Under the pieces are notes generated by a model. It was not told where the DNA came from and searched no databases. It saw nothing but the letters and a program-made list of their open reading frames with translations. A stretch of 64,000 nt of DNA from DUQW01 sp050953805 (GTDB taxonomy: Bacteria; Bacillota_I; Bacilli_A; Acholeplasmatales; Acholeplasmataceae), in the NCBI GenBank assembly GCA_050953805.1, contig JBMNNE010000002.1, forward strand, positions 186,001 through 250,000, given 5' to 3'. Below are positions 53,501 to 58,427 of the stretch, in pieces (the stretch's first letter is position 1; every line of letters begins with the position of its first letter). The position numbers and the translations under genes are program-made.

Positions 53501-55038
53501 ATTTTAGTTACTTTATTATCACCAACAAACCATCCATCAAAAGTATGTCCTTCTTTTGAGGCTGATTCTAAAGTAATCGTTGGTGTATTAATTGTATAGG
53601 TTGATGGGTTATTAGCGTGATTTTGTTCACCTTCACCTAACACATAGGTAATTGTGTAATTGATGATTGTAAATTTTCCGGTTATCGTAATATTTTCTGC
53701 CGGCATCGTTTCTGGTAAAGTTCGATTCCAAGTGAAAGAATAACCGTCTTTTTTAAGTAAGTCTCTAATTTCAATTTCCGTTCCAAATTCGTGAGGTTCG
53801 ACAACATCATCTTGACCTTCAACTTTATAAGTAATTGTATAGGTAATTGGTTCATATGCACCATGAATTACTACTTCATTAGCTGGCATTCTATCAGGAA
53901 TTTGTTGTTTCCATGAAAAAGTATATCCAGGTACTTCAGGTATTTGTGGTTTATTTATGCGTTCATTATAGTCATAAGGATAAGTAGTACGAGTTTCTTC
54001 ATTAATTGCTGATTCATCAATAACATAAGTAATGTTATATCGATTAACAGTATAAACCGCTGTTATCGTAAGCGTTTCTTGAATATTAGTATATGCAGTA
54101 TCCCATTCTTTAAATGTATGACCTTCTCGAGTTGGTTCATTTGGGGGTACTGCGTCTTTATCTCTTCTGACTGATTGAGCTTCTTTTAAAATTGTTCCAT
54201 CATGATCAACGAATTCAACTGTAAAATATGGAATTGGTGTTACTTTAGCATGGATATCTAAGTTGTCAATTACAATTAAACTGTTACGATCCCAACCAGC
54301 AAAGTCAAAATCACCTAATTGTAATTCAGTTGGATCATCTGGCATAACCGCACTATCTCCATATTTAACTTCCTGGGTTTGTCCATATTGGTTACCGTGA
54401 ACAAAGAATCTTACTAAATAGCCTCCGGCTACAAACTTACCGTATAGTTCTAGATCTCCGATAATTTTTGATTCTGCATTAAACGGATAATTAAAAGCTC
54501 TATCTAAAAACCATCCTTCAAAACGATGTCCTTGTTTATGAGGATTGATTGGCATTAAGACTTTTCCTTCTTCTTCAACAAATTGAGTTTCGCCCCATTG
54601 AATTCCTTCAACAAAGAATTTAACTTCGTATCGAACTAGTACCGGTTCAACAGTTTCATCGCCTTTAATAACTAGTTTAAAGATTTTAAGTTCATAATTT
54701 CCATCACTACCGATTTTAGCAGTTACATACACTTCTTGGTCTTCATTAGTCCGAGTTACAACAACATCACCGTTTTCTTTAATTAAAACAATGTTCGGAT
54801 TTGATGAAATCCATTCTACTGAAAATCCTGAAACAGTTTTTGGTAATAAGAAATTTTGCGTAACGCTTAATTCGGTATCCCCACTTGCAAAATCAATTTG
54901 AGTTTGCGAGTAAGCAAGTTCTAAATTCTTATTACTAACTGGTGTCGTTTCAAAACATCCTGTTAACAATACAAAAAAGAGCCCCATTAACAAAAATAGC
55001 GCTCCAAATTTAAATACTCTGCGTTTATTCTGCTTCAT
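41569..55038 (-). CDS. 4489-residue repeat-rich surface lipoprotein with OB-folds and lamin-tail domain
   Basis: The signal ends at LLTGC. An Ig-like domain and about eight B-repeat-type modules (about 140-690) follow, then further Ig-like/B-repeat modules. OB-fold-like segments beginning TVRG lie near 1065 and 3724, and a discoidin-like domain near 1420-1590. Two arrays of four 175-residue right-handed beta-helix repeats (pectate-lyase-superfamily adhesin type; LTIDGKNHSIIQTHVDGW, VTGVTIKNLTFDGGDAAIL) occupy about 1885-2584 and 2876-3575. The end (about 4318-4489) is a lamin-tail domain (VIYEVYGGGGNSG, DYIILYNG), a module often attached to secreted nucleases. I see no nuclease, protease or lyase active site. 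It is probably a very large adhesin or DNA-capturing scaffold partnered with the two nucleases. CAGGAGG precedes the ATG. Confidence 0.9.
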   Translation of the reverse strand: MKQNKRRVFKFGALFLLMGLFFVLLTGCFETTPVSNKNLELAYSQTQIDFASGDTELSVTQNFLLPKTVSGFSVEWISSNPNIVLIKENGDVVVTRTNEDQEVYVTAKIGSDGNYELKIFKLVIKGDETVEPVLVRYEVKFFVEGIQWGETQFVEEEGKVLMPINPHKQGHRFEGWFLDRAFNYPFNAESKIIGDLELYGKFVAGGYLVRFFVHGNQYGQTQEVKYGDSAVMPDDPTELQLGDFDFAGWDRNSLIVIDNLDIHAKVTPIPYFTVEFVDHDGTILKEAQSVRRDKDAVPPNEPTREGHTFKEWDTAYTNIQETLTITAVYTVNRYNITYVIDESAINEETRTTYPYDYNERINKPQIPEVPGYTFSWKQQIPDRMPANEVVIHGAYEPITYTITYKVEGQDDVVEPHEFGTEIEIRDLLKKDGYSFTWNRTLPETMPAENITITGKFTIINYTITYVLGEGEQNHANNPSTYTINTPTITLESASKEGHTFDGWFVGDNKVTKIEEGSTENVTLTPQFTINKYLVRFLDYDGTVLKSDDVAHGSDAVVPEDPSRIGYTFKGWYLDKELQNEATFPLEIVAPKDLYAKYEIINYTITYMLGEGEQNHTDNPPTFTIENLPITLKSATKEGHTFEGWYSDEELQNKVAIITLDNVDNFILRPDFKEILYTVTLSNEELTSQDALENVKPETPVTIQVEVPAGKRIEKFLVDNRSVQLTDELTYTLTVTKDHTVSVLFKDYPQLGTPGVLEYTVGETSNMGGGNQARALGQSEDLFVIKAYQEDPNNNVGLNKDGSIRLYTNKTGNGNKLLVENLSDKKIVGVEIVLGGGKDVIESNNPSLQIILGEQIINITDLTQLKDVTLTYNELNIDTFSLQNTQLEGSGNSQIWIKKIIVTFEGGVPEPEKVIVTFDLQGGTLEGLQLNQEVTKGDAIADPGNPTKEGYTFIGWRLPNSEENYNFDTAVNLSITLKAHYEKEVIPEPDKFTVTVTGDGVTHNQESLVNLELDTKVLFTFAKEGYILEEVKVDGTPVEVSENKYELNVSANHQVVVTWLPTVATVRGLAVDTQVTFVGIVTYFSTSNNNVYLAVADETDSIYIFKAGNASEINVGDKIKIVGKRGAYERLEQIVNATVTFISANNDLPDPITIDSLENIKDYQSQHINISNLSPVSLSEDSRNLTVQLGEHTVIIRSIAGSEDVFNKVKNALEAKNINLTNVYVDWYRYNPQLLIENVNQMEVIEFTDAEKAAEIIETFDYHGKSYNTGSVVELATTYPKYNPQIIWSYNPAEAVVDNKWVAVNGLETTVVATATIKFGDFEDKTYQATITVLAEEETFTVELEGDHLTSENTLTDLLANETVVIKVINVPDNQEIDQFTVDGIAYGLTDELTYTLTVTANHKVKVTFKDIEIQTVILGQSDFGTTDNNSTKYAELYTDEVNNGAQDPNPDGTSSWDRLGGNYNKSDWDFIRVGGKAASVLDPATVYLKTNFTFDKAVNKIVINIVDLDKAQGDEIIYLQSSTDGETWNNVSNKVTIVGDLVFGGLDIAAGSYIRFVFERASSGTKNQGTDIKTITFHSEDTSIVEKVTVTFDLQGGTLEGLQLDQKVTKGDAIADPGNPTKDGHVFIGWRLPNSEENYNFNTAVDTEINLKAHWEEKPLTIDASGSKTNTLTYTFNQEVNFAADVEGDKETFLKALFTSEIIYEEANLDNVTISYTNKVLTIEFGDNLMSNEKFYYYDYVSEYGKGNGILRFKFTLKDNAITSAAHGGNSGQTHESYNLKLFVPFESGAANYEKPIQALVYNVNDLEADRLLDPVYRHEVTFVVNGENYNVVGVVHNQKVAKPNDPVVDEYKFIIWKLNGNNYDFNTKVTSDLEIIAEMKHLVATVKNEAELKAALADTEIIRIEFSQDITIVDDRLPLRANLTIDGKNHSIIQTHVDGWGSDYAFQAYVVTGVTIKNLTFDGGDAAILVNGSEVEVENVTIKNMEFGGIEVSQGVEVTEVPKLTISNLTYSDLHLPTVWLDKRQVNDGWVIQTGLTEKVVAYKNQLWLVGNDFIGLKVVVTNETELTQALGVVAVDIIEFGQDITIAADRLPLRANLTIDGNNHSIIQTHVDGWGSDYAFQAYVVTGVTIKNLTFDGGDAAILVNGSEVEVNNVNIVNMEFGGIEVSQGKDVVAVPKLTVSNLTYSDLHLPTVWLDKRQVNDGWVIQTGLTEKVVAYKNQLWLVGNDFIGLKVVVTSEAELTQALGVVAVDIIEFGQDITIAADRLPLRANLTIDGNNHSIIQTHVDGWGSDYAFQAYVVTGVTIKNLTFDGGDAAILVNGSEVKVNNVNIVNMEFGGIEVSQGKDVVAVPKLTVDGLTHASTNLPAIWIAGKQTNDGWVVQTEYTEEAYAFKNQLWFVDNTFVGAIVTVKNETELTDALDDPLIVHISFDNDIAIEADRLPLRTNLTIDGNNHSIIQTHVEDWGSDYAFQAYLVTGVTIKNLTFDGGDAAILVNGSEVVVENITIKNMEFGGIEVSQGGEVTEVPKLTVNGTFNYTLTNVPPIWIDGKTSNGGWVVQDVGLVEATYLTADKTQLFFVEGTHDLVMTVTFNHVGFEPAKVIYGSKAIKPAVDPTKDGYNFVKWQLNDEEYNFDSLVTTNIALDPYFVAGLEITASGSKTNQFILEFSEDVNFAKDINNKQEFLTSLFTGEVDFTQVNLDAITINYDNVNFKLTIEFGENVISNTALYQIDYVNGDGNGIYRLHFDLVNTSITSVAHGVSSVSVVERHRLKLFVPFESGAANYEKSVQTLVYNVADWEADRLLDPVYKHEVTFVVNGENYNVVDVVHNQKVAKPNDPVVDEYKFIIWKLNGNNYDFNTKVTSDLEIVAEMKHLVATVKNEAELKAALADTEIIRIEFSQDITIVDDRLPLRTNLTIDGKNHSIIQTHVDGWGSDYAFQAYVVTGVTIKNLTFDGGDAAILVNGSEVEVENVSIVNMEFGGIEVSQGDEVTEVPKLTINNLTYSDLHLPTVWLDKRQVNDGWVVQTGLTEKVVAYKNQLWLVGNDFIGLKVVVTNEAELTQALGVVAVDIIEFGQDITIAADRLPLRANLTIDGKNHSIIQTHVDGWGSDYAFQAYVVTGVTIKNLTFDGGDAAILVNGSEVEVENVSIVNMEFGGIEVSQGKDVVAVPKLTVDGLTHASTNLPAIWIAGKQTNDGWVVQTEYTEEAYAFRNQLWFVDNTFVGAIVTVKNETELTDALDDPLIVHISFDNDIAIEADRLLLRTNLTIDGNNHSIIQTHVDGWGSDYAFQAYVVTGVTIKNLTFDGGDAAILVNGSEVEVNNVNIVNMEFGGIEVSQGKDVVAVPKLTVDGLTHASTNLPAIWIAGKQTNDGWVVQTEYTEEAYAFRNQLWFVDNTFVGAIATVKNEAELTNALNDGLVIQINFANDITIVEDRLPLKANLTIDGNNHSIIQTHVEDWGSDYAFQAYIVTGVTIKNLTFDGGDAAILVNGSEVEVENITIKNMEFGGIEVSQGDEVTEVPKLTVSGTFTHTLTTVPPIWIDGKTSNGGWVVQDKGLIEIIYIEGTKRQLFFVESDNPYVMEVTFTLNNGTLESLVTPQKVAYGSEIDNPGNPTRDGYTFVGWRLSGVETNYDFTTKIIVKTDLFATWSPNEHTISFDEAGGLAILDMNVVYDQELVETDLPTTTKEGYVFNCWLLNDNPLSFPYTVKGDLSLVVDWVLSIATVRGDTSGENLTFSGIVTDISDNNITVQDATAAINLYKATKPTNLAVGDKVKVSGTLDEYQGLIQIGEGGTVEIISSNNQLPETVALTTLENASDYMSQLVGIEGLLFVRKEDSNRNIVVRLGNKELVLRASGYSGDIFTLLNTIDNSVKVSVSNSVLNWYNGPQILVNKASQVTITPLTDAEKVELIKADILAQYNNQEYEMGSNVELMSTHLTYGGNISWAYTWAHDPESPVVAGKWAEVTQDELVTATATIEVGETATGTQAVSITIVCALEILNFDLTVKTSGSYALGIGDGEIPDDKLTITGDPTGFEDILTISFYKNNSGTTSIFNNSNGEIRLYGGSGNDGELVFEIPTTHKFNSITVTTNTNNGYTINGGETIKTSGVTTNVNGTIIRLKNVASSTSQVRIKEIKLSIEKVTGETNYAAIDIALIDLGPLTLDRSTKLTLPSKGSQHNSDITWESTNESYINSITGDVTIQDTTQPVTLKATVVSGTFTEEKNFVFSLIGKKVTLQASLDKLPNYGPEISSDLILSADIDGFTIDWDSTNETALNSNTGEIIQTNESQFVKLTATIELEMTTLSREYDLEILPLGGETEGTLVIYEVYGGGGNSGATYTHDYIILYNGTNNDIDLSEYSIQYGSSTTTNPFSNIAVLNGTITSKGYYKIQAASGGSAGAPLPFTPDITIAINLSGSAGKVALVKGETPITNHNDSGVVDFVGFGTKANDYEGTAPAPAPSNTKSIKRVSDQDTDDNNNDFVSDAINLSYLS
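44314..46413 (-). repeat. Array 2: four 525-bp beta-helix repeats
   Basis: The landmark cttgga occurs at 44646, 45171, 45696 and 46221, exactly 525 bp apart. The four units code for residues about 2876-3575. By their C-terminal thirds they are, in protein order, types A, B, B, C. Confidence 0.92.
47287..49386 (-). repeat. Array 1: four 525-bp beta-helix repeats
   Basis: The same landmark occurs at 47619, 48144, 48669 and 49194, again exactly 525 bp apart, coding for residues about 1885-2584. Types in protein order are A, A, B, C. A ends with SDLHLPTVWLDKRQ, B with HASTNLPAIWIAGKQ, C with TNVPPIWIDGKTSNG. Confidence 0.92.
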
Positions 55039-55111
55039 ACTCTACCTCCTGCGGTTATATGATTTTTTTATAATAAATACAACCTATTAAATAGAATTTA
55101 ATAGCAACTCT

Positions 55112-55140
55112 ATATTATCACATAACTTTATAAAATTCAA
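55112..55140 (-). promoter_or_regulatory. Promoter of the giant lipoprotein gene
   Basis: On the minus strand TTGAAT (55140-55135), a 17-nt spacer ending in TGA, and TAATAT (55117-55112). The leader is about 70 nt. Confidence 0.6.
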
Positions 55141-55157
55141 CACGAGACGCACCCTCT

Positions 55158-55170
55158 TAACATATTGTTA
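55158..55170. promoter_or_regulatory. Small palindrome upstream of the giant gene promoter
   Basis: TAACA-TAT-TGTTA, 17 nt upstream of the -35. It is operator-like but short; no regulator is known. Confidence 0.3.
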
Positions 55171-55208
55171 CATTTCTTTTATTAAATTTTATGTCTCTAA
55201 AATAACAA

Positions 55209-55232
55209 AAAATGCGACAATAGTCGCATTTT
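55209..55232 (-). terminator. Terminator of the glyA-rnf operon
   Basis: AAAATGCGAC-TATT-GTCGCATTTT followed by TTTGTTATTTT on the minus strand, 26 nt after the rnfB stop. It leaves no room for missing rnfB sequence. Confidence 0.9.
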
Positions 55233-55258
55233 AAAATGTTATTATAAAATTATGGGTT

Positions 55259-55576
55259 TTAAACCGTAACTTCAATTATTGAGCCGTCCTCATTAGGATT
55301 TTCCTTTAAATATTCAACAATAGGATTGAAATTCTTTTGTGGGTTTCCAGGACGACAACGAGAAAGTTGTTTGATTTCTCCTTTTATTACACCTTCAGCA
55401 AACGCGCGGCACCCAGGAAATCCACAGGCTCCACAGTTAACCCCAGGTAAAAGTTTTTCAACTTCATCAATCCTTAAATCTTCTTTAACTTTTAGAAATT
55501 TATCAGCAAGTGTTAGTGCCACTGCTAGCATGATTCCCATTACTGTTAATACGATAATTGGCCATACAAACGACAT
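55259..55576 (-). CDS. rnfB: RnfB-like protein lacking the ferredoxin domains
   Basis: 105 residues. An N-terminal membrane span (about 5-24) is followed by the RnfB cluster domain with Cys48, 51, 56 and 74 (LLPGVNCGACGFPGCRAFAEG, then SRCRPG), the usual [4Fe-4S] site. Normal RnfB continues with at least two ferredoxin-type clusters that accept electrons from ferredoxin. Here the protein ends about 30 residues after Cys74 with an acidic tail and a terminator follows at once. There is no leftover ferredoxin reading frame, so this is a clean loss and not a frameshift. The start overlaps the stop of the small Cys-rich gene (TAATG). Electron entry must use RnfC or a partner encoded elsewhere. Confidence 0.88.
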   Translation of the reverse strand: MSFVWPIIVLTVMGIMLAVALTLADKFLKVKEDLRIDEVEKLLPGVNCGACGFPGCRAFAEGVIKGEIKQLSRCRPGNPQKNFNPIVEYLKENPNEDGSIIEVTV

Positions 55577-55767
55577 TATAGATTCACCTTCTTTTCTTTC
55601 TTCATTTCACATGTTTTTGATAAACAAGCTCCGCAGTTCGCTTCTAAATGTGCGAACTCGCAACCTTCAGGAACTTTGGTTTTCTTGTTGATAATCGTAG
55701 TTAGAATATAAATTCCTGCAAAAGCAAGTACGATTACAATTCCAAGAAGAGCATAAAGCCATTCCAT
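55576..55767 (-). CDS. Small Cys-rich membrane protein in the rnf operon (NqrM-like layout)
   Basis: 63 residues: a membrane span (about 4-25), a short basic linker, then Cys36, 45, 48 and 53 (PEGCEFAHLEANCGACLSKTC) and a Lys-rich end. The NCGAC-x4-C part mimics the RnfB cluster motif, but the fourth Cys lies upstream instead of downstream. One span, four Cys and a basic tail are also the layout of NqrM, the maturation factor of the Na+-NQR complex; FeoB-associated Cys-rich proteins look similar. AGAGGAC precedes the ATG. It starts 1 nt after the rnfA stop and is coupled to rnfB, so it is surely expressed with the complex. A role in cluster insertion or as an extra electron-transfer subunit is inference. 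Confidence 0.75.
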   Translation of the reverse strand: MEWLYALLGIVIVLAFAGIYILTTIINKKTKVPEGCEFAHLEANCGACLSKTCEMKKEKKVNL

Positions 55768-55768
55768 C

Positions 55769-56341
55769 TTAAATTAGTCCTCTTAATCCCATAAAGGCAA
55801 ATGCCATTAATCCAGCAGTAATTAAAGCAATCGGTACACCTTGGAATGCTTTTGGTACATCAGATTTAATTAGTCTTTCTCTAATTGCACTGAAAACGAT
55901 CATCGCAATAGTATAACCAACTGCAGTTCCTAATGTTGAAGCGATAACATCTAAGAAATTTGAATATTCTGTCGCATTAATTGCCTGACCTAAAATAATA
56001 CAGTTAGTGGTAATTAGTGGTAAGAAAATTCCTAAACCTTGATATAAAGCTGGACTTGCTTTTTTAATAAACATTTCAATAATTTGAACTACTGAAGCAA
56101 TTACTAAAATAAAGGCAATCGTTTGAATATAGGTAATACCCGCAGGTTTTAAAATAAATTCATATAGTGGCCAAGTAATTAATACCGAAACAATTAATAC
56201 TACCATTACTGCAGCTGACATACCAACTGCATTTTTAGTTTTAGTGGAAACTCCTAAAAATGAGCAGATTCCTAAAAATCCTAATAAAACGATATTGTTG
56301 ACTAACATTGAGTCAATAAAAATCTTTAAAAATTCAATCAT
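55769..56341 (-). CDS. rnfA: Electron transport complex subunit RnfA
   Basis: 190 residues with six membrane spans. NNIVLLGFLGICSFLGVS near residue 15 carries the Cys of the intramembrane [2Fe-2S] site shared with RnfE, and PLITTNCIILGQAI the second. The C-terminal VPIALITAGLMAFAFMGL fits RnfA/NqrE. It overlaps rnfE by 4 nt. Confidence 0.95.
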   Translation of the reverse strand: MIEFLKIFIDSMLVNNIVLLGFLGICSFLGVSTKTKNAVGMSAAVMVVLIVSVLITWPLYEFILKPAGITYIQTIAFILVIASVVQIIEMFIKKASPALYQGLGIFLPLITTNCIILGQAINATEYSNFLDVIASTLGTAVGYTIAMIVFSAIRERLIKSDVPKAFQGVPIALITAGLMAFAFMGLRGLI

Positions 56342-57021
56342 TTCTTAGCACCTCTTTTCTCACCAACAAAGACAAACAACGCTAATAATAACCCCATAAC
56401 GATGAACGCTCCTGGAGCACTTGTTAAAATTCCAATAAAGTAATTGGGAACTTGACTTCCTTCTTTGTAAGGAATTAATGAAAACTCAGGAATGAAAGTA
56501 AATACTTTACCAATTATAATTGTCCCTGTTCCAAAAAATTCTCTAATAAATCCAATTAATATTAAGGCAAGTCCAAATCCAAGTCCCATTCCTAGTCCAT
56601 CAAAGATCGATTTAACGACACCATTTTTGCTAGCAAAAGCTTCAGCTCTACCAAGAATAATACAATTAACTGTAATTAGGGCGATAAATACTCCTAGTGT
56701 TGAGTATAGTTCAGGTAAAAATGCTTGAACTAACATTTGAATTACCGTTACGATTGTTGCAATTACAACAATATATACTGGAATTCTAATTTCATCAGGT
56801 ACAAAATTACGAATTGCTGAAATAATAATGTTGGTAATTGTTAAGATGATAATAACTAATAATGACATCCCTAGCGCACCTTCAAATGAATTAGTTACCG
56901 CTAATGCCGGACATAACCCTAAAAGTGAGATGAAAATTGGGTTTTCTTTGAAAATACCCTTTTTGAAAACTGATCCTAATGAATCTGGGTTTTCTGGTTT
57001 AACTACTTTTTCTTTACTCAT
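56338..57021 (-). CDS. rnfE: Electron transport complex subunit RnfE
   Basis: 227 residues, six membrane spans, homologous to RnfA/NqrD. GLCPALAVTNSFEGALGMS near residue 36 and ALITVNCIILGRAEAFASKNG hold the two Cys expected for the [2Fe-2S] cluster between RnfA and RnfE. A basic N-terminal tail and KRGAKK end are cytoplasmic. It is coupled to rnfG (TAATG) and rnfA (ATGA). Confidence 0.95.
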   Translation of the reverse strand: MSKEKVVKPENPDSLGSVFKKGIFKENPIFISLLGLCPALAVTNSFEGALGMSLLVIIILTITNIIISAIRNFVPDEIRIPVYIVVIATIVTVIQMLVQAFLPELYSTLGVFIALITVNCIILGRAEAFASKNGVVKSIFDGLGMGLGFGLALILIGFIREFFGTGTIIIGKVFTFIPEFSLIPYKEGSQVPNYFIGILTSAPGAFIVMGLLLALFVFVGEKRGAKK

Positions 57022-58427
57022 TATTTGTTCACCTCTGCTTCAATTGCAACTAAGATAACATCAATAATATATCTTCCGGTTTCACTAGATCCTGCATATA
57101 AGTTTCTATTTTCAGATATTGTTACTGAAATATCTTTAGCGTTTGTACCAATAAACTTGTCTAAATATTCAATAATTGAATATTGATAATCAATTGAATG
57201 GTTATATTCTAAGAATTTATATCCGATGATCTTAAATTCTAAGTCCATAATTAATTCAAGTTTAACGTTTCCATCAATTTCACTGCCGTAAGCTTCAAAT
57301 CTACGACTCTTATCGCCAACGATACTAAATCCTTTTTTAACTCCATCAACATTATATTCATAAGATTCTACTAACACTGCAGTTGCAGTAAATGTTTCAT
57401 CTTTATCTCTTGAATAGTCACCTAATAATTTAAATAGCGGATCTGTTTGACGATGAGATGCTCTTACTTTAGTTAACATTTCATTTATAGCAGTAACTAA
57501 GGCTTCGCCTATACCTGCCGTTAATTCGGTATTAGCTGCGATCGTTGCAGCAACATCAACTATTGATGTATCAGCAAAAGCGGCTAAATAGGTATCTACT
57601 TTTTCTAAAACTTCATCGGTACCACCGAACTCTAAAACTTGGTGGTGTTTGATTACTCCAGCTTGGTCTAAATATAATTTTAATTTAGTGCCACCAGATA
57701 CTGCTTCATAACTGTATCCAGATAATCTAGTTCCTTCTAAATTATTTCTTGCAAGAACTATTGCGTCTGCAACAAATTCAGGATCTAATGTTTCAGTGAT
57801 AGTTCCGAAGATTCTAGTAACTGGGTCAACTACGATAGCTTTTAATTCAACTATTTTTTCAATAACTGGTTTATTAGTTTTATAGTTAGCAACTACTTCA
57901 GCAATTATCGCATTTAAAGCTTTACTAGTAATAGTCGCACCAGCGAAAACTTCAGCCTCATAATCTAGTTCAGCATTTTTATATTTTATCTCATAATCTG
58001 CTATAGCCTTATCGCCATAACCTGTTGTTTCTAAATGTGAAATTGCTGAGACACTTTCGATTAAACCGCCTCGATTAATCGCAATAGCCAATTCAATTTC
58101 TCCACCAAATCCATTCCCTTTTCCAATTGCAAGAACTCCTAAATATTCTTTAGATTCACTAAAGATAAATAGGTAATCAGCTAATTGTTCCTCTTCCTCA
58201 GCGGTTAAGGCAACAGCTCCTGATTTTTTATAGTCGTTAGGAATATCCCCGGCACGGAAAAATTCTTTTCCGTTTGGATATGCTTTCTCAGCAATTTGAA
58301 TTACTTTGGCATCGCGATTTTTTCTAATAGTAGGAGCAGTAATTAAGTGAGTTAGACTTATTAATACTCCCATTAATAGTGCGGTAATTGATAAAACTAA
58401 AATATTTTTTAACATTTGTTTTTTCAT
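57021..58427 (-). CDS. rnfG: Oversized RnfG with one canonical and two degenerate FMN-binding-like repeats
   Basis: 468 residues, more than twice the normal 180-210. A membrane span (about 8-30) is followed by a canonical FMN_bind domain (PF04205): GFGGEIELAIAI, SHLETTGYGDKAI, and FAGATITSKALNAII with Thr165 as the expected covalent FMN site. Two further segments have the same helix-after-motif pattern without the Thr: IAANTELTAGIGEALVTAIN (about 300) and NLYAGSSETGRYIIDVILVAI near the C-terminus. They look like decayed FMN_bind copies, perhaps structural. It lies between rnfD (1-nt overlap) and rnfE. ApbE, the flavin transferase that would modify Thr165, is not in this window. Confidence 0.88.
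   Translation of the reverse strand: MKKQMLKNILVLSITALLMGVLISLTHLITAPTIRKNRDAKVIQIAEKAYPNGKEFFRAGDIPNDYKKSGAVALTAEEEEQLADYLFIFSESKEYLGVLAIGKGNGFGGEIELAIAINRGGLIESVSAISHLETTGYGDKAIADYEIKYKNAELDYEAEVFAGATITSKALNAIIAEVVANYKTNKPVIEKIVELKAIVVDPVTRIFGTITETLDPEFVADAIVLARNNLEGTRLSGYSYEAVSGGTKLKLYLDQAGVIKHHQVLEFGGTDEVLEKVDTYLAAFADTSIVDVAATIAANTELTAGIGEALVTAINEMLTKVRASHRQTDPLFKLLGDYSRDKDETFTATAVLVESYEYNVDGVKKGFSIVGDKSRRFEAYGSEIDGNVKLELIMDLEFKIIGYKFLEYNHSIDYQYSIIEYLDKFIGTNAKDISVTISENRNLYAGSSETGRYIIDVILVAIEAEVNK

Noticed and set aside
55233..55258. A frameshift hiding the rest of RnfB
   Set aside because: Only 26 bp separate the stop from a strong terminator and they encode no Cys-rich sequence in any frame, so the ferredoxin part is absent and not merely out of frame.
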